64,000 nucleotides of DNA from Paenibacillus auburnensis (GTDB lineage: Bacteria > Bacillota > Bacilli > Paenibacillales > Paenibacillaceae), in NCBI RefSeq assembly GCF_927798115.1, contig NZ_CAKMMG010000015.1:1-64000 (forward strand), in the 5' to 3' direction. How positions within the stretch are numbered: position 1 is the first letter of the stretch; every line of letters starts with the position of its first letter. Shown one piece after another: positions 54,051-62,500 of this stretch. The notes below the pieces were generated by a model. That model saw only the letters and a list, made by a program, of their open reading frames with translations, was not told the origin of the DNA and searched no databases. Both the position numbers and the translations under genes were made by a program.

Positions 54051-54350
54051 CAAAAAACGCCTCTGCAGCATAAAGCTGCAGAGGCGTGTAACCGCGGTTC
54101 CACTCTGCTTGGATGATGCATCATCGCCGTAATCCTATTCCGGCCTGCGATTGCGCTCATCCCTCTTGGCGTTAATAACGGTAACGTCCCGGCACGGCCT
54201 AACGCTCCCGGACGGGTGCGCTCAGCCGCACAGCTCACAGGTGCATGTTCCGCGCCGGACAAATGAATAACTCCCAGCCTGGAAGAAAGATTTCCTCCGC
54301 GGTTATTCTCTCTGGCAATTGTCCTTAGATACGCGTACTTTTCCTGATCA
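54051..54350 (-). ncRNA. T-box riboswitch, probably cysteine-specific
   Basis: The minus strand contains the T-box core AGAGTGGAACCGCGG (about 54091-54105), followed by the terminator CGCCTCTGCAGC/GCTGCAGAGGCG with six T residues (54051-54086). The upstream arm has the AGTA S-turn element and, on the 3' side, GAACATGCACC, in which TGC is the likely cysteine specifier. Uncharged tRNA-Cys would favour antitermination and raise cysE-cysS expression. The remaining leader to 53930 carries only the cysE ribosome binding site. Confidence 0.9.
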
Positions 54351-54425
54351 CAGCTATTATAATATTCTTCTATCTTAGCGAAAAGATAATGGACTGACAA
54401 GGGTTAGACAGCAGCCTTTGGTGTC

Positions 54426-55889
54426 TTAAGCCCCTTTAATTTGAGATTTCAGACGTTCGATAACCAGGTTGCGCCCCAAAAGGGCAATGGTCACGTTAAG
54501 ATCACGGCCGTGTGTCTGGCCGGTCAGGGCGACACGAATCGGCATAAACAGCCCTTTACCCTTATGGCCTGTTTCCTTCTGTACTTCTTTGATCAGCACA
54601 GCCATATTGCTTGCTGTGAAGTCTTCTGCGCTCTCCACCTTAGCCAAAAATGCAGACAGCACCTCCGGAACCTGGGGTTCTGCAAGCACCTGTGCCGCTT
54701 CTGTCTCCAGCTCCAAATGGCTCCGGAAGAACAGCTCAGACAATGCTACGATATCCGAAGCCGCAGTTAACTGCTCCTGGTACAGCGCAACAAGGCTTTC
54801 CGCCCAAATCTGCTGCTCAGCGCTCAGTTCAGCCGGCAGTCTGCCCGCCTGCTGAAGATGAGGAATGGCCAGACGCGCAATCCGCTGCGGATCAGCATGC
54901 TTGATATAGTGATTGTTTAAATGTGCCAGTTTGTTCTTATCAAACACAGCGGGGCTTTTGGAAAGACGGTCAGCCGTAAAGATAGAAATCAGCTCTTCCT
55001 TGCTGAAAATTTCCTCTTCACCTTCCGGAGACCAGCCAAGCAGTGAAATATAGTTGAACAGCGCTTCCGGCAGATAGCCCAATTGGTCGTACTGCTCGAT
55101 GAATTGAATAATGGATTCGTTACGCTTGCTCAGCTTCTTATGGTCATCACCGACAATCAGCGTCATATGGCCAAACAGCGGAGCTTCCCAGCCCAGCGCT
55201 TCATAAATCATCAACTGGCGCGGCGTATTAGAGATATGGTCTTCCCCGCGCAGAACATGGGAGATTTCCATCAGATGGTCATCAATGGCAACCGCGAAAT
55301 TATAGGTCGGTATTCCGTCCTTCTTCACGATGACAAAGTCGCCCATTTCTTTGCTGTTGAAAGAGATACTGCCCTTAACAATATCGTCAAAGGTATAGGT
55401 CCGGTCTTCCGGTACCCGGAAACGGATGCTGGCAATGCGTCCTTCTGCTTCAAAAGCAAGACGCTGCTCTTCCGTCAGATTCCGGTGTTTGCCGGAATAA
55501 CGGGGAGTTTCACCGCGTGCAGTCTGTTCTTCACGTTCCGCTTCCAGTTCCTCTTCAGTGCAGTAGCAGCGATAGGCGAGACCGCGGTCGAGCAGTTCCT
55601 GCCAGTATACACGGTACAAATCCAGACGTTCGGTCTGGCGGTATGGGCCGTATTCTCCGCCCACATCAATGCTCTCATCCCAGTCCATCCCCAGCCATTT
55701 CAAATACTTCAGCTGGCTTTCTTCACCGCCGGCAACATTACGCTTAACGTCGGTATCTTCGATCCGGATAATAAATTTCCCGCCCAGATTACGGGCAAAC
55801 AGATAGTTAAACAGTGCTGTTCTGGCATTTCCGATATGTAAATGTCCCGTAGGGCTCGGTGCGTAACGCACCCGGACTTGATCAGCCAT
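54426..55889 (-). CDS. gltX: Glutamyl-tRNA synthetase
   Basis: This 487-residue class I synthetase has PSPTGHLHIGNARTALF (HIGH-type motif) and KLSKRNES (KMSKS-type motif). As in other Bacilli it probably also charges tRNA-Gln for amidotransferase correction. GGAGG precedes the ATG. It lies upstream of the T-box and probably has no role in it. Confidence 0.98.
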   Translation of the reverse strand: MADQVRVRYAPSPTGHLHIGNARTALFNYLFARNLGGKFIIRIEDTDVKRNVAGGEESQLKYLKWLGMDWDESIDVGGEYGPYRQTERLDLYRVYWQELLDRGLAYRCYCTEEELEAEREEQTARGETPRYSGKHRNLTEEQRLAFEAEGRIASIRFRVPEDRTYTFDDIVKGSISFNSKEMGDFVIVKKDGIPTYNFAVAIDDHLMEISHVLRGEDHISNTPRQLMIYEALGWEAPLFGHMTLIVGDDHKKLSKRNESIIQFIEQYDQLGYLPEALFNYISLLGWSPEGEEEIFSKEELISIFTADRLSKSPAVFDKNKLAHLNNHYIKHADPQRIARLAIPHLQQAGRLPAELSAEQQIWAESLVALYQEQLTAASDIVALSELFFRSHLELETEAAQVLAEPQVPEVLSAFLAKVESAEDFTASNMAVLIKEVQKETGHKGKGLFMPIRVALTGQTHGRDLNVTIALLGRNLVIERLKSQIKGA

Positions 55890-55939
55890 GGTATTCCCTC
55901 CGCTTCATAATGGATAAAATTAGGCCGCATGCAGCCATC

Positions 55940-56428
55940 TCAAGATGATATCACATCTTGGAGCAGGCAGACAATAGATTGAGCTGCAATTCCTTCACCG
56001 CGTCCGGCAAAGCCGAGCCACTCGGTTGTCGTAGCTTTTACATTAACCTTCGAGACCTCCGCGCCCAGGGCCCGGGCAATAATCTCAGTCATCTCCGGGA
56101 TATAAGGAGCCATCTTTGGCTTCTGTGCAATAATCGTGGAATCGATATTTCCAAGCTTGTAGCCCCGTTCCCGGGCAAGACCCCATACATGCTCCAGCAG
56201 CTTCAGACTGTCTGCATCCTTGAACGCCGGATCGGTATCAGGAAAATGCCTGCCGATATCCCCAAGCCCCAAGGCTCCCAGTATCGCGTCACTGACTGCA
56301 TGCAGCAGCACATCAGCATCAGAGTGGCCCAGCAGACCCTTTTCGTAAGGAATCGTCACGCCGCCAATAATGCACGGTCTGCCCTCCACCAACTGGTGTA
56401 CATCAAAACCCTGTCCTACAGCTATCAT
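55940..56428 (-). CDS. ispF: 2-C-methyl-D-erythritol 2,4-cyclodiphosphate synthase
   Basis: This 162-residue enzyme of the MEP isoprenoid pathway has the metal ligands in GFDVHQL and GHSDADVLLHA, and ends with the conserved KATTTEWLGFAGRGEGIAAQ. It lies three bases after ispD; the two probably form one unit. Confidence 0.98.
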   Translation of the reverse strand: MIAVGQGFDVHQLVEGRPCIIGGVTIPYEKGLLGHSDADVLLHAVSDAILGALGLGDIGRHFPDTDPAFKDADSLKLLEHVWGLARERGYKLGNIDSTIIAQKPKMAPYIPEMTEIIARALGAEVSKVNVKATTTEWLGFAGRGEGIAAQSIVCLLQDVISS

Positions 56429-56431
56429 GTG

Positions 56432-57124
56432 TTAATCCTCTCCCCTGTTTCTTTCTGTAAACTCCGCAAAATCGAGATCCTCCGGTGTCGTAAGCTTAAT
56501 ATTGCGGTAGCTTCCTTCCACGACAGAGACCTGAATGCCGCTGCGCTCCGCCAGGCTGGAGTCATCCGTCCCCAGAAACCCGTCCCGCTCCGCCGCGTCA
56601 TAGGCTGCCAGCAACTCAGACAGACGAAAAGTCTGCGGGGTCTGAATCGCCCACAGACTTCGCCGATCCGGCGTGGAAAGTACTTTACCCGTACCGTCCA
56701 CCTGCTTGATCGTATCCTTCACCGGCACAGCGAGTACGGAGGCTCCGGTCTCTCTGGCCTTCTCATAACAGGCATTGATTTCACTGGCCTGTACAAACGG
56801 GCGGACACCATCATGCACCATAACCCATTCGGTTCCCAGCGATTTCAGTCCCTTATACACGGAATGCTGACGTTCAGAGCCTCCGGGAACTACGGCTTTC
56901 ACTTTATCCAGCTTGTAGGCCCCAACCCATTCCCGGCAGCGGTTGATATCCTCTTCACCGGTAACCAGTACAACCTCGGAGATGAGCTCATGCCGCTGGA
57001 ACACCTCCAGCGTATGCACGATGATCGGCTTGTCCCGCAGCAGCAAATACTGCTTGCTCTCTGCGGTCCCCATTCTTGTCCCTCTGCCTGCCGCTACAAT
57101 TACGGCGCCTACACTGTTTGACAT
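56432..57124 (-). CDS. ispD: 2-C-methyl-D-erythritol 4-phosphate cytidylyltransferase
   Basis: This 230-residue nucleotidyltransferase has the CTP-binding signature VIVAAGRGTRMG and the substrate segments PGGSERQHSVYKGL and VHDGVRPF. It acts just before IspE in the MEP pathway. It is followed by ispF as in B. subtilis. Confidence 0.97.
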   Translation of the reverse strand: MSNSVGAVIVAAGRGTRMGTAESKQYLLLRDKPIIVHTLEVFQRHELISEVVLVTGEEDINRCREWVGAYKLDKVKAVVPGGSERQHSVYKGLKSLGTEWVMVHDGVRPFVQASEINACYEKARETGASVLAVPVKDTIKQVDGTGKVLSTPDRRSLWAIQTPQTFRLSELLAAYDAAERDGFLGTDDSSLAERSGIQVSVVEGSYRNIKLTTPEDLDFAEFTERNRGED

Positions 57125-57220
57125 TCTTCTAGGCTCCTGTCTTTCACGTATACCCCCATCATAACGTGTTTGGCGGGCATTTCCAACCCATAAGACATTT
57201 AGGAGACCGGCTCTAGGGTC

Positions 57221-58309
57221 TTATTGCGCTTTTTCCAGAAGTTTCGGTTTAGCAAAAATCATTCTGCCTGCTGAAGTCTGCAGCACACTCGTCACAAGCA
57301 CTTCCATCGTTGTCCCGATGTACTCGCGTCCGCCCTCAACGACAATCATTGTTCCGTCATCAAGATATGCCACCCCTTGGCCATGCTCCTTGCCGTCTTT
57401 GATCACCTGCACGATAATTTCTTCCCCAGGCAGCACGACCGGCTTAACCGCATTAGCCAAATCATTGATATTGAGTACGGAGACGCCCTGAAGCTCACAT
57501 ACCTTGTTAAGGTTGAAGTCATTGGTGACGACTTTGCCGCGGAGCACCTTAGCCAGCTTGACCAGCTTGCTGTCCACCTCGGAAATCTCCTCGAAATCAC
57601 CTTCGTAGATAAGTACCTTCACATCCAGCTCTTTCTGAATCTTGTTAAGGATGTCCAGCCCGCGCCGTCCCCGGTTACGCTTCAGCAGATCGGAAGAATC
57701 GGCAATATGCTGAAGCTCTTCAAGCACGAATTCCGGAATAACAATCGTCCCTTCAATAAACCCTGTTTTGCAGATGTCGGCGATCCGCCCGTCTATGATG
57801 ACGCTGGTATCCAGAATCTTATGCTCCTCCAGCCCGCGGCCCTCCGGCTCGTCCGGTTGCCCCCAGCGCCCTGTGGCCCAGAGTGAAGCCAGCTCATCTT
57901 TCTTCTCCAGCCCGATCCGCAGCCCCATATAACCCAGTGCCAGTGTAACCGCCACCTGCAGCAGGTCTCCGGCTTTGCCGAGCCAATCCATAGCGGGATG
58001 AAGCAGCAGGGACAGCAGCAGTCCTCCTGTCAGACCAGCGGCTCCTGCGGCCATTTCATTCATCGGTATACGCGAACAGTACAAGACCGCCTCCCGCAGC
58101 TTTGAACCTCCCCAATCCGCGCATAAAGTCCCCGCAAACAAAAAAATAATGGCACCCAGCACCGTAAACAAAATGCTTCCTTCCACAGGCAGGCTTTCTC
58201 CCAGTTTTCCCATCCCTTCAGGGAATCCTCTTTCTGCCGTATGGTATAGCGAAAAGCCGGACCAGGCACCGAGTAACCCGGCAAGCGTCAAAACCACCTT
58301 TTTCCACAT
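57221..58309 (-). CDS. yacL: PIN/TRAM-domain membrane protein YacL
   Basis: This 362-residue protein has about four N-terminal transmembrane segments (to about residue 125), a PIN domain (LDTSVIIDGRIADICKTGFI with conserved acidic residues) and a C-terminal TRAM domain. It is a conserved presumed RNase of unknown substrate. The ATG at 58309 has AAAGGAGG eleven bases upstream. A GTG four codons earlier overlaps that site. It lies between disA and ispD in B. subtilis; here pssA and a plus-strand gene separate it from disA. Confidence 0.92.
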   Translation of the reverse strand: MWKKVVLTLAGLLGAWSGFSLYHTAERGFPEGMGKLGESLPVEGSILFTVLGAIIFLFAGTLCADWGGSKLREAVLYCSRIPMNEMAAGAAGLTGGLLLSLLLHPAMDWLGKAGDLLQVAVTLALGYMGLRIGLEKKDELASLWATGRWGQPDEPEGRGLEEHKILDTSVIIDGRIADICKTGFIEGTIVIPEFVLEELQHIADSSDLLKRNRGRRGLDILNKIQKELDVKVLIYEGDFEEISEVDSKLVKLAKVLRGKVVTNDFNLNKVCELQGVSVLNINDLANAVKPVVLPGEEIIVQVIKDGKEHGQGVAYLDDGTMIVVEGGREYIGTTMEVLVTSVLQTSAGRMIFAKPKLLEKAQ

Positions 58310-58334
58310 AACCTTACGCACCTCCTTTTATTCA

Positions 58335-58379
58335 TCCTAAAATGATCTATACCTCACCAGTATGTTCCAATTTTTAGGA
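58335..58379. repeat. Inverted repeat upstream of yacL
   Basis: TCCTAAAA (58335-58342) and TTTTAGGA (58372-58379) are exact inverses about 29 bases apart, between the yacL start and the divergent unknown gene. It might be an operator; nothing else supports a function. Confidence 0.3.
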
Positions 58380-58459
58380 CGGTAATCGCAGAGTGCGTTA
58401 TTTTTTCTGATAACGATAGTTACCGGTAATGTAAGGGTTACCAAGAACTCCTATTCCCG

Positions 58460-58488
58460 TTGAAAACAGGGGGGCACTGACATATAAT
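58460..58488 (+). promoter_or_regulatory. Promoter of the unknown plus-strand gene
   Basis: TTGAAA (58460-58465) and TATAAT (58483-58488) are 17 bases apart, a strong sigma-A match. The gene start lies 34 bases further on. Confidence 0.7.
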
Positions 58489-58521
58489 GAACTCAATTAA
58501 GAACGCAGGGGTGAATGGAAA

Positions 58522-58917
58522 ATGAGTGCACCAAGTTTACAGGCTTTTCAGGATCAAGTCTCCGAACTGCTGCTCCGTCACCGTAGTCTTCTGGATGTCA
58601 TGTCCAAAAACGGCCAGAGCAGCGCTTCTGTCAACCGGGCTGTCGTTAAGGCCATCACGGAATGCGGATGCATCCAGCTGCACGCCACCAAGCAGGTATT
58701 CGAGCCGGCTCTTGGTCTTGAAGAAGCTAAGGAGCTGGCAGGCACTCATCTGGAAGGTGAGCTGTGCGAGAACTGCCGCGAGGTCATTGCTTCTGAATTG
58801 GGACGCGAACTGTTCTATATGTCTGCACTATGCAATCTGCTTGACATTAATATGGACGAGGTTGTGGCTAAGGAGTCGCAGAAATGCGCTACACTCGGAT
58901 TATTTAATCTGTCCTGA
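58522..58917 (+). CDS. Conserved-looking cysteine-containing protein of unknown function
   Basis: This 131-residue, all-helical-looking soluble protein has ITECGCIQLHA (about 50-60), ELCENCREVIASELGRELFY (about 91-110) and LCNLLDINMDEVVAKE. The paired cysteines could bind a metal. The helical pattern with clustered Glu residues is reminiscent of MazG-like folds, but I cannot assign it. AGGGGTG lies before the ATG, a strong promoter lies upstream and a terminator downstream, so it is a genuine independent gene. It is the only plus-strand gene in the right half of the window. Confidence 0.8.
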   Translation: MSAPSLQAFQDQVSELLLRHRSLLDVMSKNGQSSASVNRAVVKAITECGCIQLHATKQVFEPALGLEEAKELAGTHLEGELCENCREVIASELGRELFYMSALCNLLDINMDEVVAKESQKCATLGLFNLS

Positions 58918-58949
58918 TGCTAACGTCTATTCTTTCATCCGTTCAAAGC

Positions 58950-58995
58950 AAAAGGCTTTGCCGTTCACTGGTCTCAGTGAGGGCAAAGCCTTTTT
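58950..58995. terminator. Bidirectional terminator between the unknown gene and pssA
   Basis: AAAAGGCTTTGCC and GGCAAAGCCTTTTT pair, with an inner TCACTG/CAGTGA stem. It lies between the converging stops and has T-runs on both sides. Confidence 0.85.
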
Positions 58996-59012
58996 GGTGG
59001 TAACAGCTAAGT

Positions 59013-59750
59013 CTAGCCGTTCTTAGAATGATAAACCTTGTCTTCCGAACGTCTTCTGCGGCGGTGACGGCGGCGTGCATTCAACCGGTCAATATTCTGC
59101 TTAAAGCCGTACAGAGCATATAGCCCAAGCAGCACAAAGATCATCTTGGCGATCTGTTCCGGAAAAACAACCGCTACTGCAACCGCGACAACAATAACTA
59201 CCGGTGCACCGATTACAGCTTTTTTAGGCAGACCGATTTTTTTAAAATTAGGATATTTCATCGTACTGACCATCAGATAAGATAAGAGCAGTGTTGCAAT
59301 AACCATAAACGGAGCGGAAACATCTTTATGAAAAAGCGCCAGCGTGGCCAGAACGCCACCTGCTGCAGGAATCGGCAATCCGACAAAATATCCGGGAATT
59401 CCCGGACGGACATTAAAACGTGCCAGACGTAACGCCCCGAATACCGGGAAAATAGCCGTAACCGTCCAGCCAAGCGCAGAATTGAGATCCTGCAAACTAG
59501 TCATATACATAATTAATGCCGGTGCTACCCCAAAGGATACCACATCGGATAATGAATCCAGTTCCTTACCAAATTCACTTTCACATTTAAGCGCACGCGC
59601 AACCCGGCCATCCAGCCCGTCTAAAAGCATAGCAATAATCACCATGATAGCGGCCATGCTAAGCTTGCCGTCAAACGCCATCATGATACCAAACATTCCA
59701 AGCATCAGGTTACCAATGGTAAAAAGACTCGGAATTGATCTTTGTATCAT
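59013..59750 (-). CDS. pssA: CDP-diacylglycerol-serine O-phosphatidyltransferase
   Basis: This 245-residue membrane enzyme makes phosphatidylserine. The CDP-alcohol phosphotransferase motif is complete: Asp44, Asp47-Gly48, Ala51-Arg52, Gly61, Asp65 and Asp69. Six to eight hydrophobic segments follow, and a basic tail (RRHRRRRRSEDK) ends the protein. In B. subtilis pssA lies elsewhere; here it follows disA by about 65 bases and may share its transcript. Confidence 0.95.
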   Translation of the reverse strand: MIQRSIPSLFTIGNLMLGMFGIMMAFDGKLSMAAIMVIIAMLLDGLDGRVARALKCESEFGKELDSLSDVVSFGVAPALIMYMTSLQDLNSALGWTVTAIFPVFGALRLARFNVRPGIPGYFVGLPIPAAGGVLATLALFHKDVSAPFMVIATLLLSYLMVSTMKYPNFKKIGLPKKAVIGAPVVIVVAVAVAVVFPEQIAKMIFVLLGLYALYGFKQNIDRLNARRRHRRRRRSEDKVYHSKNG

Positions 59751-59815
59751 TTCTTCACCTCTGTTTGCTTACTTTTGAAACTTAAGGCCATCAATATTAC
59801 GTGATTGTATGATAT

Positions 59816-60892
59816 TTACATTTGTCTGTCAATAAGAACTTGTTTCTGCAGCCGTTTAAGTCCGTCCTGAATATTGCGTGCCCGAACCTCACCGATTCCA
59901 TCCACTTCATCCAGTTCCGCTATGCTGGCGGTCATCAGATTAGGCAGCATTTCGAACCGTTCAACCAGATTATGGATGATCACATTCGGCAGCCGCGGAA
60001 TCTTGTTCAGCAGGCGGTAGCCGCGCGGAGTAACTACTTCTTCTGAGGCGATTGCTGTCGAAGAATATCCCAAAAGACGTGCGATATGATTATCATCCAT
60101 CAGCTCATCGTCACTGGTCCGTTTGAGTCCGGCAATGATCTCGCGGATTTTGTCCTCCTGCTCCTCTCTTGCATAGTCTCTGTAGAGAAGCCAAGCTTCT
60201 TCCTCTGTATTTCCGACCAGTTCTTCCATTTGCATGCTTATCAAGCGGCCCTCATTGCCTAGCTCATTAATGTACCGTTTGATTTCCATCTTAATCCGCA
60301 GCACCATCTCAACACGCTGAATGACGCCTACGACCTCTGCTACGGTAACAATTCCCTCGTATTCGGATGCTGAGAGGTTGGTCAGTCCTTGGGTGAGCAC
60401 CGCTTTGTACTTCTCCAGGGTTTGAATCGCCTGGTTAGCCTTGGCTAGAATGGCCCCGATCTCTTTGAGCGCATAGCGGATAGAGCCTTGGTATAAGGTA
60501 ATGATGTTCCGCCGCTGGGAAATCGAAACGACCAATTTTCCAGTTTGCTTGGCAACCCGTTCTGCTGTCCGGTGGCGGATTCCTGTCTCAATCGATGAGA
60601 TCGATGAGTCAGGGATCAGTTGGGTATTCGCATACAGAATCCGCTTGAGATCCTCGCTCAAAATAATGGCCCCGTCCATCTTCGCCAGCTCATACAAATA
60701 ATTGGGCGAAAAATCGCAGTTAATGGAAAAGCCGCCGTCGACAACTTCCATCACCTCAGGACTATAACCTACTACGATCAGTGCACCTGTCTTCGCACGG
60801 AGCACATTCTCCAGACCTTCCCGAAACGGTGTGCCCGGCGCCGCCATCCTCAGCAGATCGTTCATATTATCTAATTGATTATATTCTTTCAT
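59816..60892 (-). CDS. disA: DNA-integrity-scanning diadenylate cyclase DisA
   Basis: This 358-residue protein has the N-terminal DAC domain with Asp73-Gly74-Ala75 and the RHRTAE motif (about 106-111), which makes c-di-AMP. A helical linker and a C-terminal helix-hairpin-helix DNA-binding domain (about 290-350, VDGIGEVRARNI) follow. It scans DNA for branched structures before sporulation. It lies 13 bases after radA, as in B. subtilis. Confidence 0.97.
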   Translation of the reverse strand: MKEYNQLDNMNDLLRMAAPGTPFREGLENVLRAKTGALIVVGYSPEVMEVVDGGFSINCDFSPNYLYELAKMDGAIILSEDLKRILYANTQLIPDSSISSIETGIRHRTAERVAKQTGKLVVSISQRRNIITLYQGSIRYALKEIGAILAKANQAIQTLEKYKAVLTQGLTNLSASEYEGIVTVAEVVGVIQRVEMVLRIKMEIKRYINELGNEGRLISMQMEELVGNTEEEAWLLYRDYAREEQEDKIREIIAGLKRTSDDELMDDNHIARLLGYSSTAIASEEVVTPRGYRLLNKIPRLPNVIIHNLVERFEMLPNLMTASIAELDEVDGIGEVRARNIQDGLKRLQKQVLIDRQM

Positions 60893-60905
60893 GTTCCTAT
60901 GCCCC

Positions 60906-62273
60906 CTAATCTAACGCGACCTTTAATGCATCTGCTACGGTGCTGACGCCAATAATCTGGATATCCTGCGGATGCTTCCAGCCTTTCATGCTCTTCTCGG
61001 GCATAATTACCCTCCTGAAGCCAAGCTTTGCCGCCTCCTTGACCCGCGTTTCTGCGCGTGAGACGCCCCTGACCTCACCGGTAAGTCCAACCTCGCCAAA
61101 GAAGACATCATAGGGTTTTGTGGATATATCACGAAAGCTTGAGGCGATGCTGACCGCAACCGCCAGGTCGATGGCCGGTTCATCCAGCTTCACACCGCCG
61201 GCAACATTGAGGTAAGCATCCTGATTCTGCAGGAACATGCCCATCCGTTTCTCAAGTACAGCAATAATAAGCGCCATGCGCTGATGATCCATCCCTGTGC
61301 ACATCCGCCGCGGTGAAGGGAAATGCGTGGCTGCAACGAGCGCCTGAAGCTCGACAAGCACCGGTCTTGTTCCCTCCATGCTTGCTACAACAGCAGAGCC
61401 GGCTACACCCAGCGGGCGCTCTGACAGGAATAGCTCAGAAGGATTCTCCACTTCCGTAAGACCGATTTCGCCCATCTCGAAGATCCCGATCTCATTGGTA
61501 GAACCAAAGCGGTTCTTCACCGCACGCAGCAGCCGGTAAGTATGATGACGTTCCCCTTCGAAATACAGCACACAGTCCACCATATGTTCCAGCATCCGCG
61601 GCCCGGCAATGGCTCCCTCTTTAGTAACATGGCCTACAAGCACTGTAGCAATACCGCGAATCTTGGCGATGCGCATAAATCTTGTCGTACATTCCCGAAC
61701 CTGTGTCACACTCCCCGGTGCGCTCGTAACTTCCGGCATAAATACCGTCTGAATGGAGTCAATCACGAGGAACTGAGGCTGAATATGCTCAATTGCCTCT
61801 TCAATGCTCTCCATGTTCGTCTCACACAGGACATACAGTTCTGCAGACAACGCCCCGAGGCGGTCGGCACGGAGCTTGGTCTGGCGCACCGATTCTTCTC
61901 CCGAGATATACAGCACACGCAAACCTTGAGTCGTCAATGCATGCGAGGTCTGCAGCAGGAGAGTTGATTTGCCGATTCCGGGATCGCCTCCGACCAGCAC
62001 CAGAGATCCTGGTACGATGCCTCCGCCGAGCACACGGTTAAGCTCTCCAATGCCTGTCAAGATACGGGGCTCTTTGTCACTCTCTATATTTATGATCGAC
62101 TGCGCCTTTTCTTTACTCTGAAAAATAGGTGCATTCATTCCTTGAGTTTTGACCACGCTTTCCGTTTCTTCCACCATGGTGTTCCATGCCTGGCAGCCCG
62201 GACATTTGCCGAACCATTTTGGCGATTCGTAGCCGCAGTCGGTACAGAAAAATTTAGTTTTTGGTTTAGCCAT
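60906..62273 (-). CDS. radA: DNA repair ATPase RadA
   Basis: This 455-residue protein has an N-terminal zinc finger (Cys10, 13, 24, 27), a RecA-like ATPase core with GGDPGIGKST (95-104), the KNRFG motif, and a C-terminal Lon-protease-like domain. It promotes branch migration in recombination. It precedes disA, with which it works in B. subtilis. Confidence 0.97.
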   Translation of the reverse strand: MAKPKTKFFCTDCGYESPKWFGKCPGCQAWNTMVEETESVVKTQGMNAPIFQSKEKAQSIINIESDKEPRILTGIGELNRVLGGGIVPGSLVLVGGDPGIGKSTLLLQTSHALTTQGLRVLYISGEESVRQTKLRADRLGALSAELYVLCETNMESIEEAIEHIQPQFLVIDSIQTVFMPEVTSAPGSVTQVRECTTRFMRIAKIRGIATVLVGHVTKEGAIAGPRMLEHMVDCVLYFEGERHHTYRLLRAVKNRFGSTNEIGIFEMGEIGLTEVENPSELFLSERPLGVAGSAVVASMEGTRPVLVELQALVAATHFPSPRRMCTGMDHQRMALIIAVLEKRMGMFLQNQDAYLNVAGGVKLDEPAIDLAVAVSIASSFRDISTKPYDVFFGEVGLTGEVRGVSRAETRVKEAAKLGFRRVIMPEKSMKGWKHPQDIQIIGVSTVADALKVALD

Positions 62274-62444
62274 GTGGTCTCCTTACAGTCCGTACTTGCT
62301 AAAATTGCGGATAATTTTCTCTTATTCAAAGTTTACCATTTCTGCACCTTGAACGAAAGGTCACTTAAGATCTAGTTTTTGGCGTGATATCTATAACCTG
62401 CCTGATTCAGTGCCGAATTAACCATCACAAATGCAGCTTCCAAA

Positions 62445-62486
62445 TAAAAAAAGCCCCGCTCCTTAAGTACGGAGGAGCGGAAGCTT
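62445..62486 (-). terminator. Terminator of clpC
   Basis: On the minus strand AGCTTCCGCTCC pairs with GGAGCGGGGCT around a short loop and is followed by a run of T residues. It lies 14 bases after the clpC stop, so radA is probably transcribed from its own promoter or by read-through. Confidence 0.8.
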
Positions 62487-62500
62487 TGTTTCACTTGATA

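Noticed and set aside
53930..54400. A reading frame extending cysE by 157 codons upstream
   Set aside because: This stretch is the T-box leader with its terminator. The CysE family starts at the ATG at 53929, which has a proper ribosome binding site.
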